A DNA stretch of 64,000 nt from Onstottus_B arcticum (GCA_038040485.1 JBBPIE010000010.1:62001-126000); one strand, 5' to 3'. Counted from the first letter of the stretch, positions 16,933-25,825 are shown. A program made the numbers and translations. Notes: a model not told the origin generated them from the letters alone.

Positions 16933-17166
16933 CTATCGCTTTTGGAGCCATTCGAGGAAAACATCTCGAGTCACATCGGCGTCCTTCAGAATCTTCTCCG
17001 TCAACCCTCTCCCAAGATCTTCACCTTTGTGAAAAGGCACGGTTGCGGTTCGTCCGTCTGGGTGCCTGAAGAACTTATGACTGCCCTTCTGTCTTGATTC
17101 CCTGAACCCCAAGCTCTTCAAAAAGGCGATCATCCGCGATGATGTAACCGTAGGGATTCTGGGCAT
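16933..17166 (-). CDS. hicA: HicA-family mRNA interferase toxin
   Basis: These 77 residues have the HicA/YcfA dsRBD-like pattern: FLKSLGFRESRQKGSHKFFR followed by HPDGRTATVPFHKGEDL and LLxxI-like helices at the end. The conserved His of GSHKFF is the expected catalytic residue for ribosome-independent mRNA cleavage. GGGGAG precedes the ATG. The start lies 15 bases after the hicB stop. Confidence 0.88.
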   Translation of the reverse strand: MPRIPTVTSSRMIAFLKSLGFRESRQKGSHKFFRHPDGRTATVPFHKGEDLGRGLTEKILKDADVTRDVFLEWLQKR

Positions 17167-17181
17167 GGATACTCCCCGGTC

Positions 17182-17427
17182 TCAATTGCTGAACTGGAGT
17201 CGCTGAACGCCGATGAATTTCATCGGCACCGGCTGTTCTTCTTCCAGACAGAGCGCAACAACTTCGCGAATCCGGGGAGACAGTTCCTCAAGTGTTTTCG
17301 CTTGCGTGTAGCAACTCTTTAGAGAGGGCACGCTGGCAACGTAAAAGCCATCCTCGTCTTGTTCGATCAAAACGGTAAGCGTTCGATCCTCTGTGGTGTG
17401 CTTTCGAATCGTCTTCTTGGTTCGCAT
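17182..17427 (-). CDS. hicB: HicB-family antitoxin
   Basis: The 81-residue protein has the HicB beta-strand core LTVLIEQDEDGFYVASVPSL with KSCYTQAKTLEEL and a helix REVVALCLEEE. It should bind and neutralise the adjacent HicA. I start at the ATG at 17427, six bases after GGGAGG; the TTG two codons earlier is inside that spacer. There is no C-terminal DNA-binding domain. The order is antitoxin first, and the pair lies 36 bases downstream of hcrA on the same strand. Confidence 0.85.
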   Translation of the reverse strand: MRTKKTIRKHTTEDRTLTVLIEQDEDGFYVASVPSLKSCYTQAKTLEELSPRIREVVALCLEEEQPVPMKFIGVQRLQFSN

Positions 17428-17463
17428 TCTCAACCTCCCATCGAATGTGGGTCACCAACCAGC

Positions 17464-19902
17464 CTAGTCTCTTGAGTGTACCGCAATGCGCGGAAGCTCC
17501 TTGCCGTCGCCGCCTTCAGACGGCGTTGGAACCTTGATGGTCACCGGCCATTCGATCTCCGGCACTGAAGCCGGACCGAAGCGGCCTTCCCTCCCTTGAG
17601 CCTTCGCGCGAATCGCTGCCAACACCTTCTCCGGTGAAGCAGGCACTTCATCTATCCGCACTCCCACCGCGTCGTAAATCGCGTTCACAACCGCGGGCGG
17701 CACCGGCAGCAGAGGCCCCTGCCCAACTTCTTTAGCGCCGAACGGACCATTCGGATCGGGGTCTTCGATCAGGTAAGTCTTTACGTCGCACATCTCGAGC
17801 GTTGTAGGACTCTTGTACTCGAGCATCGAAGGAAACTTGTGCACGACGTTGCGGTTCCCTCGATAAGTCATCTCTTCCATCAACGCTTCGCCCAGTCCCA
17901 TGTAGACGCTGCCTTCGACCTGTCCCATCACGAGCACCGGGTTTATCGACTGCCCGATGTCGTGTCCGATCCAGACTCGTTCGACGATCACGATGCCGGT
18001 CTCCGGATCGACGTCGACTTCGGCAATCGCGGCGGAGTAGCTGTAAGCCGGCGACGGCCCGACGCCCGCGCCTTTGTACTTGCCGGCCGAACGCGGCGGA
18101 GTGTAGGAACCGACTGTTCCGATCGTGCCGTACTTCGACTCCGCGAGCTGGACAGCTTCGGCAAAGCTCACGCCGACTTCGGGGTTTTCGACATCGAACG
18201 CTCGCCGATCCGCAAACCCGATGTTCTCGATCGGCAACTGGAGCTTCTCGGCGACGGCGATGGTCAACAGTTCGCGCGCTCGCTCGGCTGCTTGAAGCGC
18301 GGCGTTGCCGGTCATCAGCGTGACGCGGCTCGAATAGCTCCCCAGGTCTACAGGTGTAAGGTCGGTGTCAGCCGTGACGACTCGAATGTCGAACGGATCG
18401 ATGCCCAGCACTTCGGCGACAACGTAAGCCAGCACCGAATCCGAGCCCTGCCCGATGTCGACCGAGCCGCACATCACACACACTCCGCCCTGTCGATCGA
18501 GCCTGAGCTGCACTCCCGAGTGCGGCATGTTGTTCCAGTAGATCGGCAAGCCCGCGCCGCAGATGTAAGAGCTGCACGCGATGCCGATGCCGCGGCCATA
18601 AGGCAGCTTGCCAAACTTGTTCTTCCAATCCGAACCCTCGACAACCTTGTCGATGCACTTCTGCAAGCCCATGCTCCCAACTCGAAGGTAGTTAGCAGTC
18701 AGCGAGTTCGCCGGAACGAGATGGCGGCTCCGAATATCAACTGGATCAATTTTGAGTTGTTCCGCAATTTTGTCGAGTTGTGCTTCAATCGCGAAGCGCG
18801 GCTGTGGCGTTCCGTGTCCGCGCTTTGGTCCGCAAGGCGGTTTATTGGTGAAGACTCGCACGCCTTCGAACTTGTAGCGCGGCACGTTGTAGGTAACCGT
18901 TTGAAGCGCGCCCGTGTAGAACGTGCTCGCCACGCCGTAGCTTCCATAGGCTCCGCCGTCGAGAAACGATTTGAAATGCATCGCGGTGATCGCGCCATCG
19001 TTCTTCACACCTGTCTTGACCCACATCAACACCGGATGCCGGCCGCGATGACAGTAGAAAACTTCTTCACGAGTGAGAGTGATCTTGACCGGACGGCCGG
19101 TGATCATCGCGAGCTTGGCGACCGCGATCTCGTGGTTGAACGGATCGCTCTTGCCGCCAAACCCGCCGCCGTTTGGCGTAGCGATGACGCGGATGTGACT
19201 CGCGGGCAGCTCGAGCACTTTAGCCAGCGCGCGATGAACGTAGTGCGGTGTCTGAGTCGCACTCCACAAGGTCAGCTTCTGATCAGGATCGAAGTGCGCA
19301 AGCGCCGCGTGCTGCTCTAGCGGAAGGTGAGTGTTGCCCTCGTAGAAGAAAACATCCTCGCGAACCAGGTCGGCTTCCTCAAAACCTTCTTCAACATCTC
19401 CAAACTCGAGCGAGACTTTCTTGTGAACGTTGCCGCTGTCGCCGTAGTCGTGAATGCGAGGCTCATCGATCAACACGCCTTCTTCAATCGCAGAGATACT
19501 CTTCAATCGTTCGTACTCGACCTCGATCAGGTCAAGCGCGTCAAACGCGGTGTCCTCATCGACCGCAGCGACCGCTGCTACGGGGTCGCCGATGAAGCGG
19601 ACCTTGTCGATACAAAGCGTGTGCTCATCCTGGCTGACGGGAAGAATGCCGTACGGAATCGGCAAGTCGGCGCCGGTCAGAACGGCTACAACACCCGGGA
19701 GCTTCATCGCGCGGGAGATGTCGACTCGTTTGATCAAGGCGTGAGGCACGGGGCTTCGAAGTAGCTTTGCGAAGAGCATCCGCGGCAGGACAATGTCGTC
19801 GGCAAACTTGGTTTGGCCAGTGCACTTCGCTCGGGCGTCGACTTTACGAAAGGGCTTGCCGATGACCTTCTTCGGTCCGCCGTTGGCGCTATTCATAGCC
19901 AT
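17464..19902 (-). CDS. hcrA: 4-hydroxybenzoyl-CoA reductase-like alpha (molybdopterin) subunit
   Basis: The 812-residue large subunit is of the xanthine oxidase family. Residues 1-150 are the a/b hammerhead domain (GKPFRKVDARAKCTGQTKFA). The Mo-pterin core follows, with GGGFGGKSDPF, KPPCGPKRGHGTPQPRFAIE and a C-terminal FGAKEVGQGP whose Glu is in the position of the catalytic base. It would bind Mo with pterin cytosine dinucleotide and carry out hydroxylation or reductive dehydroxylation. The start is either 19902 or 19896; both overlap the hcrC stop, implying translational coupling. The HCR assignment comes mainly from the FeS-loop beta subunit of the same operon. Confidence 0.83.
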   Translation of the reverse strand: MAMNSANGGPKKVIGKPFRKVDARAKCTGQTKFADDIVLPRMLFAKLLRSPVPHALIKRVDISRAMKLPGVVAVLTGADLPIPYGILPVSQDEHTLCIDKVRFIGDPVAAVAAVDEDTAFDALDLIEVEYERLKSISAIEEGVLIDEPRIHDYGDSGNVHKKVSLEFGDVEEGFEEADLVREDVFFYEGNTHLPLEQHAALAHFDPDQKLTLWSATQTPHYVHRALAKVLELPASHIRVIATPNGGGFGGKSDPFNHEIAVAKLAMITGRPVKITLTREEVFYCHRGRHPVLMWVKTGVKNDGAITAMHFKSFLDGGAYGSYGVASTFYTGALQTVTYNVPRYKFEGVRVFTNKPPCGPKRGHGTPQPRFAIEAQLDKIAEQLKIDPVDIRSRHLVPANSLTANYLRVGSMGLQKCIDKVVEGSDWKNKFGKLPYGRGIGIACSSYICGAGLPIYWNNMPHSGVQLRLDRQGGVCVMCGSVDIGQGSDSVLAYVVAEVLGIDPFDIRVVTADTDLTPVDLGSYSSRVTLMTGNAALQAAERARELLTIAVAEKLQLPIENIGFADRRAFDVENPEVGVSFAEAVQLAESKYGTIGTVGSYTPPRSAGKYKGAGVGPSPAYSYSAAIAEVDVDPETGIVIVERVWIGHDIGQSINPVLVMGQVEGSVYMGLGEALMEEMTYRGNRNVVHKFPSMLEYKSPTTLEMCDVKTYLIEDPDPNGPFGAKEVGQGPLLPVPPAVVNAIYDAVGVRIDEVPASPEKVLAAIRAKAQGREGRFGPASVPEIEWPVTIKVPTPSEGGDGKELPRIAVHSRD

Positions 19903-20419
19903 AGATAGTTTCTTTGACAGGCTCGGACTGTTCGCCTCGCATGCGAGCAGCCGCAAGCTCGACCGCTTCATAGATCTTCAGGTAGCCGGTGCAGCGGCAC
20001 AGATTTCCGGCAAGGGCTTCGCAGATTTCACTCCTGCTCGGATTGGGGTTCTTATCAACCAACTCTTTGGCGGTTAGCAGGAAACCGGGCGTGCAGTAGC
20101 CGCACTGAGCCGCGCCGAGATCAGCAAAAGTGTCCTGCAGCGGATGAAGCTGCCCGTTCTCCGCCATCCCTTCGATGGAGGTGACCTCGCGGCCTTTGGC
20201 ATCCAGACCGAGAAAGAGACACGACAACATCGGCTGGCCGTCGATCAACACCGTGCACACGCCGCACTCGCCAAGCTCGCAACCGTGCTTTGTTCCGGTC
20301 AACGCAAGGTCTTCACGCAGGACTTCTAGGAGGGTTTTGTGGGGAGCAAATGCGATCTCGACGCACTCACCGTTCAGATTGAATTGTAGATGTGCCTTTT
20401 CTTTCTTTCGAGCAGCCAT
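19889..20419 (-). CDS. hcrC: 4-hydroxybenzoyl-CoA reductase-like gamma (2x[2Fe-2S]) subunit
   Basis: The 176-residue protein carries the plant-type [2Fe-2S] motif (Cys47, 52, 55, 67 in GCELGECGVCTVLIDGQ...SC) and the second cluster motif (Cys106, 109, 141, 143 in QCGYCTPGF and NLCRCTGY). It moves electrons between the FAD subunit and the Mo site of the same complex. The start is set at MAARKKEKAH (20419); the longer open frame has no support. It is the first gene of the operon. Confidence 0.88.
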   Translation of the reverse strand: MAARKKEKAHLQFNLNGECVEIAFAPHKTLLEVLREDLALTGTKHGCELGECGVCTVLIDGQPMLSCLFLGLDAKGREVTSIEGMAENGQLHPLQDTFADLGAAQCGYCTPGFLLTAKELVDKNPNPSRSEICEALAGNLCRCTGYLKIYEAVELAAARMRGEQSEPVKETIYGYE

Positions 20420-20552
20420 ATCTAGTCTTGATCTGGTTGGCGAGCCGCAGGTTGCTAGCTGCCTAAGTCTGAACAGAAAGATTACCTCAAACCTGATCCA
20501 ATCTCCATTCAGGCTACGCATCTCTGTATGTAGTCACCGGTGTGCAAAATAT

Positions 20553-20584
20553 TAAGGGCTGGGAGAACGTGATCCCAGCCCTTA
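20553..20584 (-). terminator. Possible intrinsic terminator
   Basis: Perfect 12-base arms (TAAGGGCTGGGA and complement) enclose an 8-base loop, about 100 bases past the end of the gene at 20683. On the - strand the stem is followed by an AT-rich ATATTTTG. Confidence 0.55.
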
Positions 20585-20682
20585 CTTTGCCAATATGAAC
20601 GCGGCGTGGAAGCTGGATGAACCTTAGCTCCACTCACACGTCATCGGCGGCGTTTGTTCGGCCACCAAAAGCTCCGATCAGT

Positions 20683-21777
20683 TTACCGAGCCGCGCCCTT
20701 CAGTTCGTTGATCTTCCGCCGCAGTTGCATAGCGAATCCCTCGATTTCAGTAGGCGTCGCCCCTGCCGCTTTGAATGCCTGGCGAAGTTGATCGTCCGTT
20801 AGTTGGCCGATGATGCCCGCGAACCAATGCGCGTGGTCGACCGGCACGCTAGCCGACGCTGACATCTTGCCGGAATAATGCAGCTTTACCGTGTTGCCAC
20901 TGACGCCGTCAATGAACGATTGTTTGGCGAACTTGTCGACGTCCCACTTTGTATGCGAGAAGACTGAGCCAGTCTTACCCAGCGACCCGCCCCAGTCGGC
21001 GACTGTGTACCACTCTTTGACCTCGCCGTCGTCATCGTACATTCCGAGGACGGTGTTGTTTTCTTCCTTCGAATCCCAGTTGTTGACCAGGACGTTGAGC
21101 ATGATCAACCCGGACATCTCTTTCTTGCCGCTAAACGGATTCGAGCGCCACGACCAGGGAGTCTTACGCCGGGCGATGTTGTCCGGCCGCTTCTCGAACA
21201 TGCCGTCAGTGAAAGAGCCATTCGCCTTTACGAACTTTCTGGCGCGACCCAGCGCAGTCACGCCCTTCACCACGCCGGACGTGACGAAGTAGCTCTCCTC
21301 GACCATATACCCGCAGGCCCAGACGATGCGGCTGCACGCGACTTCAGCGTGGACCTCCTCATCGAATTTGATGTTCCACTTCACGCCGTTGGCGTCAATC
21401 ACCTTGATCTTCGGGTTGGTGCCGGTCTTGTCCTCTTCCTTGAACTGAAAAGGCGGTTTCGGCATTCCCTCCTCGCTCCCGATACCCAGATACAAGTCAA
21501 GCTTTGAGATGTCGCCGCGATCTTCCCAGAGGGCAGGCTTCCCGATCTTGACGGGCGCGTTGGTCGGCGCCTTCGCGCTCTTGTCCTTCTTATGTTTCTT
21601 GCCCTTGTCATCGTCTTTGTTTTTGTCTTTGTCCTTCTTTTTCTGCTTTTGTTCCGGCGTCGAACGGATTGAGGCGGCGGCGGAAGATGTGGTTAAGCTC
21701 GCGGTCGTAGAGATCAGGGTAAGTACAAGGGCGAGCAGTAAAACGGAGCGGAGCAGCGAAATCGGCTCGTGTTTCAT
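20683..21777 (-). CDS. Exported protein with kinase-like (HipA/FAM20-like) motifs
   Basis: This 364-residue protein has AAGGAGA before its ATG and an N-terminal hydrophobic export signal (about residues 9-35). A very Lys/Asp-rich linker (44-68) follows. The folded part shows a spaced set reminiscent of the protein kinase-like superfamily: WNIKF with Lys137, Glu145 in EVHAEVA, a catalytic-loop-like NNWDSKEENN (232-241) and DWGGSLG (261-267) in the place of DFG. I have seen similar acidobacterial hypotheticals with the NNWDxKxxNN and DxGxSxG signature. If correct, it phosphorylates extracytoplasmic targets or is a pseudokinase. The kinase reading is inference from motif order, not a recognised family assignment. 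Confidence 0.6.
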   Translation of the reverse strand: MKHEPISLLRSVLLLALVLTLISTTASLTTSSAAASIRSTPEQKQKKKDKDKNKDDDKGKKHKKDKSAKAPTNAPVKIGKPALWEDRGDISKLDLYLGIGSEEGMPKPPFQFKEEDKTGTNPKIKVIDANGVKWNIKFDEEVHAEVACSRIVWACGYMVEESYFVTSGVVKGVTALGRARKFVKANGSFTDGMFEKRPDNIARRKTPWSWRSNPFSGKKEMSGLIMLNVLVNNWDSKEENNTVLGMYDDDGEVKEWYTVADWGGSLGKTGSVFSHTKWDVDKFAKQSFIDGVSGNTVKLHYSGKMSASASVPVDHAHWFAGIIGQLTDDQLRQAFKAAGATPTEIEGFAMQLRRKINELKGAAR

Positions 21778-21908
21778 TAAATCTCCTTGGTTAGTAGCTT
21801 CCATTGATTGCCGCGCGAAGTCCCGGCCAGGCCGGCCCAATCGCGCGAGGCATCGCTCTTTCGCGCGCGCGAAAGGCGCCGCCACTATTTGGCGTCAACA
21901 TCGTTCTT

Positions 21909-23066
21909 TCAATTCTGCTTCTTAGCCTCTGGAAGTTTGCGCGGCTCGTAGTACGGCTTGCCGCCAAGCTTCTGAACTTCCTTCGTGAAGGTTGTGCCGT
22001 AGTCTCGTTCCGCGTCCGAAAGCGCCCAGGCTTGCCGCTTGTAGTTCCAATTGTCAGGCGCGAGCCGCTGCGCTTCCTTGAAGTGAGGAATTGCATCCGG
22101 TCCGTTCCCCTGCTTGTACAGGTACTCGCCCAGTGCGAACTCGGCGTCGGCCATCGCGCGGTCGGGGCTTTGCGGCTTCAAGCGTTCTTGCAGTTGCTGC
22201 TCGCTCATAACGCTCGCGCTGCGATCGCCGTTGGTGACCCAGTCGCGGATCGCGTCCAGATAAGGCGCCGCGTCGATGCCGTGCATGGCTTTGTAGCGAT
22301 TGTCGACGTAAGCGACCTCGTTGGGGCGAACGATCCGGCCCTTCTCGTTGATCCAAACCGCGGTCGGGACATTGACCATGTTGTACAGGTGAGTGACAAG
22401 GTGTTTGTCGTCTATGAGCGCGGTGTATTCGGGCTTTGCCGCTGCGATCCATGGGCCCGCGTCTTTAACTCCGCCTGTGTCTTCCGCTATCGAAACGATC
22501 ATGAAGTTCTTGTCCTTCAAGTCATGAAAAAAGCTTTGCCATCCTGGCAAATCAAACCGGCACCCTCACCACGAAGCCCAGGTGACGAGCAGCACCTTCT
22601 TGCCTTTGAAGTCGGAAAGCGAGTGCATCTTCCCGTTCGCGTCGGGAAGCGTAAAGTCAGGCGCGTCGAGCGACGTGATATAACTGTCACGCACGTCGGG
22701 GCGCGGACCGAAGTACGAGACCGCGTTCTTCTCGTCAACGGCAACCGGTTGCTTGATCAGACGAGCGAAGGCCGTGAGATTGAACCAGCTAACGCGTCCT
22801 TTCTTAGAGACGAACTCCGCCTTGCGATCTTTCGGCAGCGGGAAGCAAAGCCGTTCGCGGCAAACGCCTTGCGGTTTGACCACGAACCCGGTCGCGCGCT
22901 TTAGGTCCGCCATCGTGACCCATAAGTCCTTCGTCGCATCGGCTGCTGCAGCGACTTGCGTGGTGACGCCTTCGTAGATGACAACGCGGCGTCCCTGTTC
23001 GACTGCTTGCGTGACCACGGTTGCGAACAGGGAAACCGCCGCTGCAAACGCGAGATGTCTTATCAT
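21909..23066 (-). CDS. Thioredoxin-fold (TlpA/redoxin-like) protein with in-frame TGA, probable selenoprotein
   Basis: One gene is read through a single in-frame TGA at 22566-22568. The 385-residue product has a signal peptide (MIRHLAFAAAVSLFATVVTQ) and an N-terminal domain to about 135. The redoxin domain follows (FTLPDANGKMHSLSDFKGKK, VLLVTWASW-U-GCRFDLPGWQ). The C-terminal part is TPR-like (about 310-345, FALGEYLYKQGNGPDAIPHF). The TGA replaces the first Cys of the redox motif, giving Sec167-Gly-Cys169, and the frame is otherwise intact on both sides with family-like sequence. AGGAGG precedes the ATG. A SECIS-like hairpin lies 14 bases after the TGA. A nonsense mutation or sequencing error is the alternative. 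It lies 131 bases upstream of the kinase-like gene on the same strand. Confidence 0.78.
22535..22551 (-). promoter_or_regulatory. SECIS-like stem-loop
   Basis: A 17-base hairpin in the mRNA (UUUGCC-AGGAU-GGCAAA) has a perfect 6-bp stem. It begins 14 bases after the UGA, and its loop opens with AGG as in the E. coli fdhF SECIS. The size and distance fit bacterial SECIS elements; no bulged U is evident. Confidence 0.65.
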
Positions 23067-23217
23067 TTAGATACTCCTCCTGAGTTTCACGATTTCGGCG
23101 AGCTTACTGCTCGATATTCATTGCCGGTCGCGATGATACAGAAAACGAATGATGCCCACAACCGGAACATCAGCCTACCATGACGCCACACATTGGTTAA
23201 GGAGCGCCCGCTCGTAA

Positions 23218-23284
23218 TCCGCGAATAACACTAATCTCCACGAATGCCGGGCGCATTCGTGGAGATTAGTGTTATTCGCGGATG
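23218..23284. repeat. Perfect 31-bp palindrome with 5-base loop
   Basis: Arms 23218-23248 and 23254-23284 are exactly complementary, starting ATCCGCGAATAACACTAATC. It lies between the divergent redoxin and GNAT genes, about 65 bases before the GNAT start. Confidence 0.95.
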
Positions 23285-23349
23285 CAGGACCCGGTTGATC
23301 AGAGGAGACGGCAGAAGTACAATCTCTCGTCGCCAGGAGTGAGGAATCA

Positions 23350-23859
23350 ATGAATTCGATTCGACCCGAAAGCCCGGAAGATCATGCCGCTATTCGTCGA
23401 GTGATCGAGTTGGCGTTTGGCCAATCCAGCGAGGCAGATTTGGTGGAGGCGCTGCGTATACACGCCAGTCCGCACATCTCACTTGTGGCTGAACGTGATG
23501 GCGAGCTTGTCGGGCACATCTTCTTCAGCCCGGTCTCAATCGAATCGGAGACGGATGATTTCGCTGCGATGGGACTGGCTCCGTTGGCGGTTCTACCTGA
23601 CCATCAAAACAAGGGAATCGGAAGCGAACTGGTCCGGGCAGGCCTAAACGAGTGCCTGCGAATCGGACATGAAGTGGTGGTCGTGCTCGGGCACTCCCAC
23701 TACTATCCCCGATTCGGATTCGTACCGGCGAGCAAGAGAGGGATTCGCTCGGAGTACGATGTTCCCGATGACGTGTTCATGGTGGCGGAGCTAACGCCGG
23801 GAGCCTTGAGCGGGCGGAAGGGACTGGTGAAGTATCATCCCTCGTTCAGCGCGGTTTGA
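23350..23859 (+). CDS. GNAT-family N-acetyltransferase (YhbS-like)
   Basis: These 169 residues are a single GNAT domain: a first strand SIRPESPEDHAAIRRVIELA, ERDGELVGHIFFSPV, and the acetyl-CoA binding loop VLPDHQNKGIGSELVRAGL (QxxGxG/A type). The C-terminal GHSHYYPRFGFVPA is typical of the YhbS/COG3153 subgroup. GAGG sits five bases before the ATG. The substrate is not predictable. Confidence 0.88.
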   Translation: MNSIRPESPEDHAAIRRVIELAFGQSSEADLVEALRIHASPHISLVAERDGELVGHIFFSPVSIESETDDFAAMGLAPLAVLPDHQNKGIGSELVRAGLNECLRIGHEVVVVLGHSHYYPRFGFVPASKRGIRSEYDVPDDVFMVAELTPGALSGRKGLVKYHPSFSAV

Positions 23860-23965
23860 ATCCAATCTTTGCCGGGCTACGAATGGTCTTGTCGGATAGG
23901 AGCACGTGGAGCCAAATAAGACCAAAGGCTCGATTGAAGCAGACCGGGTAGGAGAGTCAACAAAG

Positions 23966-25660
23966 ATGGCTTACTTTGATAGAGCTCTGCGGGTCCGAAC
24001 GTTCTGGCAAGGCGTTTTACGTGGGTCGATCTCGATCCTACTTTTCTCACTCTTGCTCGACGGTCACGTTGTGCAAGCTCAGCATCAACACGCGGGAGCG
24101 CCGGCCGAGAAGCCAGCGATGCTGCTGCCTGGGATGGGCGACCTTCATCATCCCATCTCTACCACAAACCCGGAAGCTCAGAAGTTTTTCGATCAGGGTC
24201 TGACGTTGGTGTATGGCTTCAACCGGCCGGAGGCGCTGCGGTCCTTCAAGCGCGCCTCTGAGCTTGACCCGCGCGCGATCATGCCGCACTGGGGAATCGC
24301 GCTGGCATCGGGACCGCACATCAACATGGATGGCGACATGGATGTGGACGGGAAAGCCGGCCACGAAGCGATTCAGAAAGCTCGGTCGATGAGCAGCGGC
24401 GCGCCTGAACACGAGCGCGCTTACGTGGACGCTCTCGCGAAGCGCTTCTCGAGCGATCCCAAAGCCGATCAAGGGACGCTAGCCCGCGCCTATGTCAAAG
24501 CGATGGGCGAGTTGACCGGGCGCTATCCTGACGACCTTGATGCGGCGACGCTGTATGGCGAAGGCTTGATGGTTTTGAGCCGTTGGAAATGGTGGACTCC
24601 CGACGGCAAACCCGGGGAGGGCACCTCCGATGCCGTCAACGCGCTGGAGTCGGTGCTGAGGCGCAACCCGCTTCATCCGGGTGCCAACCACTACTTCCTT
24701 CACGCCGTCGAGATGTCTCCGACACCGGAGCGAGCGTTGCCGAGCGCGGCGCGGTTGATGGGGGTTGTGCCGGGGATAGGTCATCTGGTTCATATGCCTG
24801 GGCACATCTTCATGCGTTTGGGAGACTACGAGCTTGCGGCTTTCACGAATGACCGCGCGGTGGCTGCCGATCAGGTATACATGAAGCTGACCGGCGTCGA
24901 GCCTAACGTCTACACGCTGGGCTATTACTCCCACAACATTCACTTCGTTGCGATGGCTAACGCAGCGCAAGGCAGATTCGAAGACGCAAAGCGAGCAGCC
25001 GACTTGCTCGCCGCCAACGCCGCGCCCGCCGTCAAGGTTATGCCGATGATGGCCGACTACTTCATGCCGGTGCAGCTATACGTGCTGCTCCGATTTCAGA
25101 AGTGGGATGACATTCTCAAGAGTGCAGCGCCCGATCAGCAATTGGTTTTTCTCAGCGCGTTCTGGCGCTACGCGCGAGCGTCGGCCCTTGCGGCAAAGGG
25201 CAACAAAGACGAAGCGCGGAAGGAGCAACGCGCGTTCGAGGAAGCTCGCAACAAAGTCCCTGCCGACGCAATGATGTCGTTTAACAGCGCTAGGGATGTG
25301 TTGAATATCGCAGCGCCCGTTCTTGAGGCGAGGCTCGCGAAAGACGACCGAGCCGCCATCGAGCACTGGAAGCGCGCCGTCGCCGCCGAAGACACGCTCG
25401 CCTACGATGAGCCGCCAACCTGGTACTACCCGGTGCGCGAGTCGCTGGGAGGCGCGCTGCTTCGGACCGGTCAGACCGCCGAAGCCGAAACTGTGTTTCG
25501 CGAAGACCTGAAGCGCAATCCGCGCAACCCGCGCTCGCTGTTCGGGTTGATGGAGAGCCTCAAAGCTCAGAAGAAGACAACACAAGCCGACTGGGTTCGC
25601 AGAGAGTTTGAGGCTGCATGGAAGCGCGCTCAAGTGCAGCTTCGAATTGAAGATCTGTAG
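23966..25660 (+). CDS. Exported TPR protein
   Basis: The 564-residue protein has a signal peptide (GSISILLFSLLLDGHVVQAQ) and TPR-like helical repeats throughout (EALRSFKRASELDPRA, AETVFREDLKRNPRNPRSLF). It has a conserved centre rich in His: HPGANHYFLHAVEMS and HMPGHIFMRLGDYELA. Long TPR proteins with this His-containing core are common in Acidobacteriota and have no assigned function. The frame is open from a GTG at 23906, but AGGAGAG nine bases before the ATG at 23966 and the signal peptide favour the later start. Confidence 0.8.
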   Translation: MAYFDRALRVRTFWQGVLRGSISILLFSLLLDGHVVQAQHQHAGAPAEKPAMLLPGMGDLHHPISTTNPEAQKFFDQGLTLVYGFNRPEALRSFKRASELDPRAIMPHWGIALASGPHINMDGDMDVDGKAGHEAIQKARSMSSGAPEHERAYVDALAKRFSSDPKADQGTLARAYVKAMGELTGRYPDDLDAATLYGEGLMVLSRWKWWTPDGKPGEGTSDAVNALESVLRRNPLHPGANHYFLHAVEMSPTPERALPSAARLMGVVPGIGHLVHMPGHIFMRLGDYELAAFTNDRAVAADQVYMKLTGVEPNVYTLGYYSHNIHFVAMANAAQGRFEDAKRAADLLAANAAPAVKVMPMMADYFMPVQLYVLLRFQKWDDILKSAAPDQQLVFLSAFWRYARASALAAKGNKDEARKEQRAFEEARNKVPADAMMSFNSARDVLNIAAPVLEARLAKDDRAAIEHWKRAVAAEDTLAYDEPPTWYYPVRESLGGALLRTGQTAEAETVFREDLKRNPRNPRSLFGLMESLKAQKKTTQADWVRREFEAAWKRAQVQLRIEDL

Positions 25661-25723
25661 TTGGGTCTTGTCCTTTACCAGCCAACGAGGGACGAACCTG
25701 AGGGTAGAGTCCTGATTCGAATG

Positions 25724-25825
25724 TCTTCTCAGCGTGAACTCTGCGACTCCGTGTCTCCGCGGTTAGTTGGCGTCGAAACCCTGCTAACCGCAGAGGCGCC
25801 GAGCCGCAGAGACAGCGCTGAGAGT
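25724..25825. repeat. 'GCAGAGACGC' family inverted repeat
   Basis: The left arm CTCTGCGACTCCGTGTCTCC, ending GCGGTTAG, is mirrored by CTAACCGCAGAGGCGCCGAG and further units. Mismatches are scattered along the stem. It separates the TPR gene from the DUF5655 gene. Confidence 0.85.

Noticed and set aside
17839..19320. 493-codon open frame on the + strand
   Set aside because: Antisense shadow of hcrA; His/Arg/Asp-rich composition and no motif.
22535..22568. Reading the redoxin gene as two genes or a pseudogene
   Set aside because: Both halves are in the same frame and the second would need a TTG start without ribosome binding site in the middle of the thioredoxin domain. The TGA sits at the active-site Cys with a hairpin after it, so selenocysteine is the better reading.
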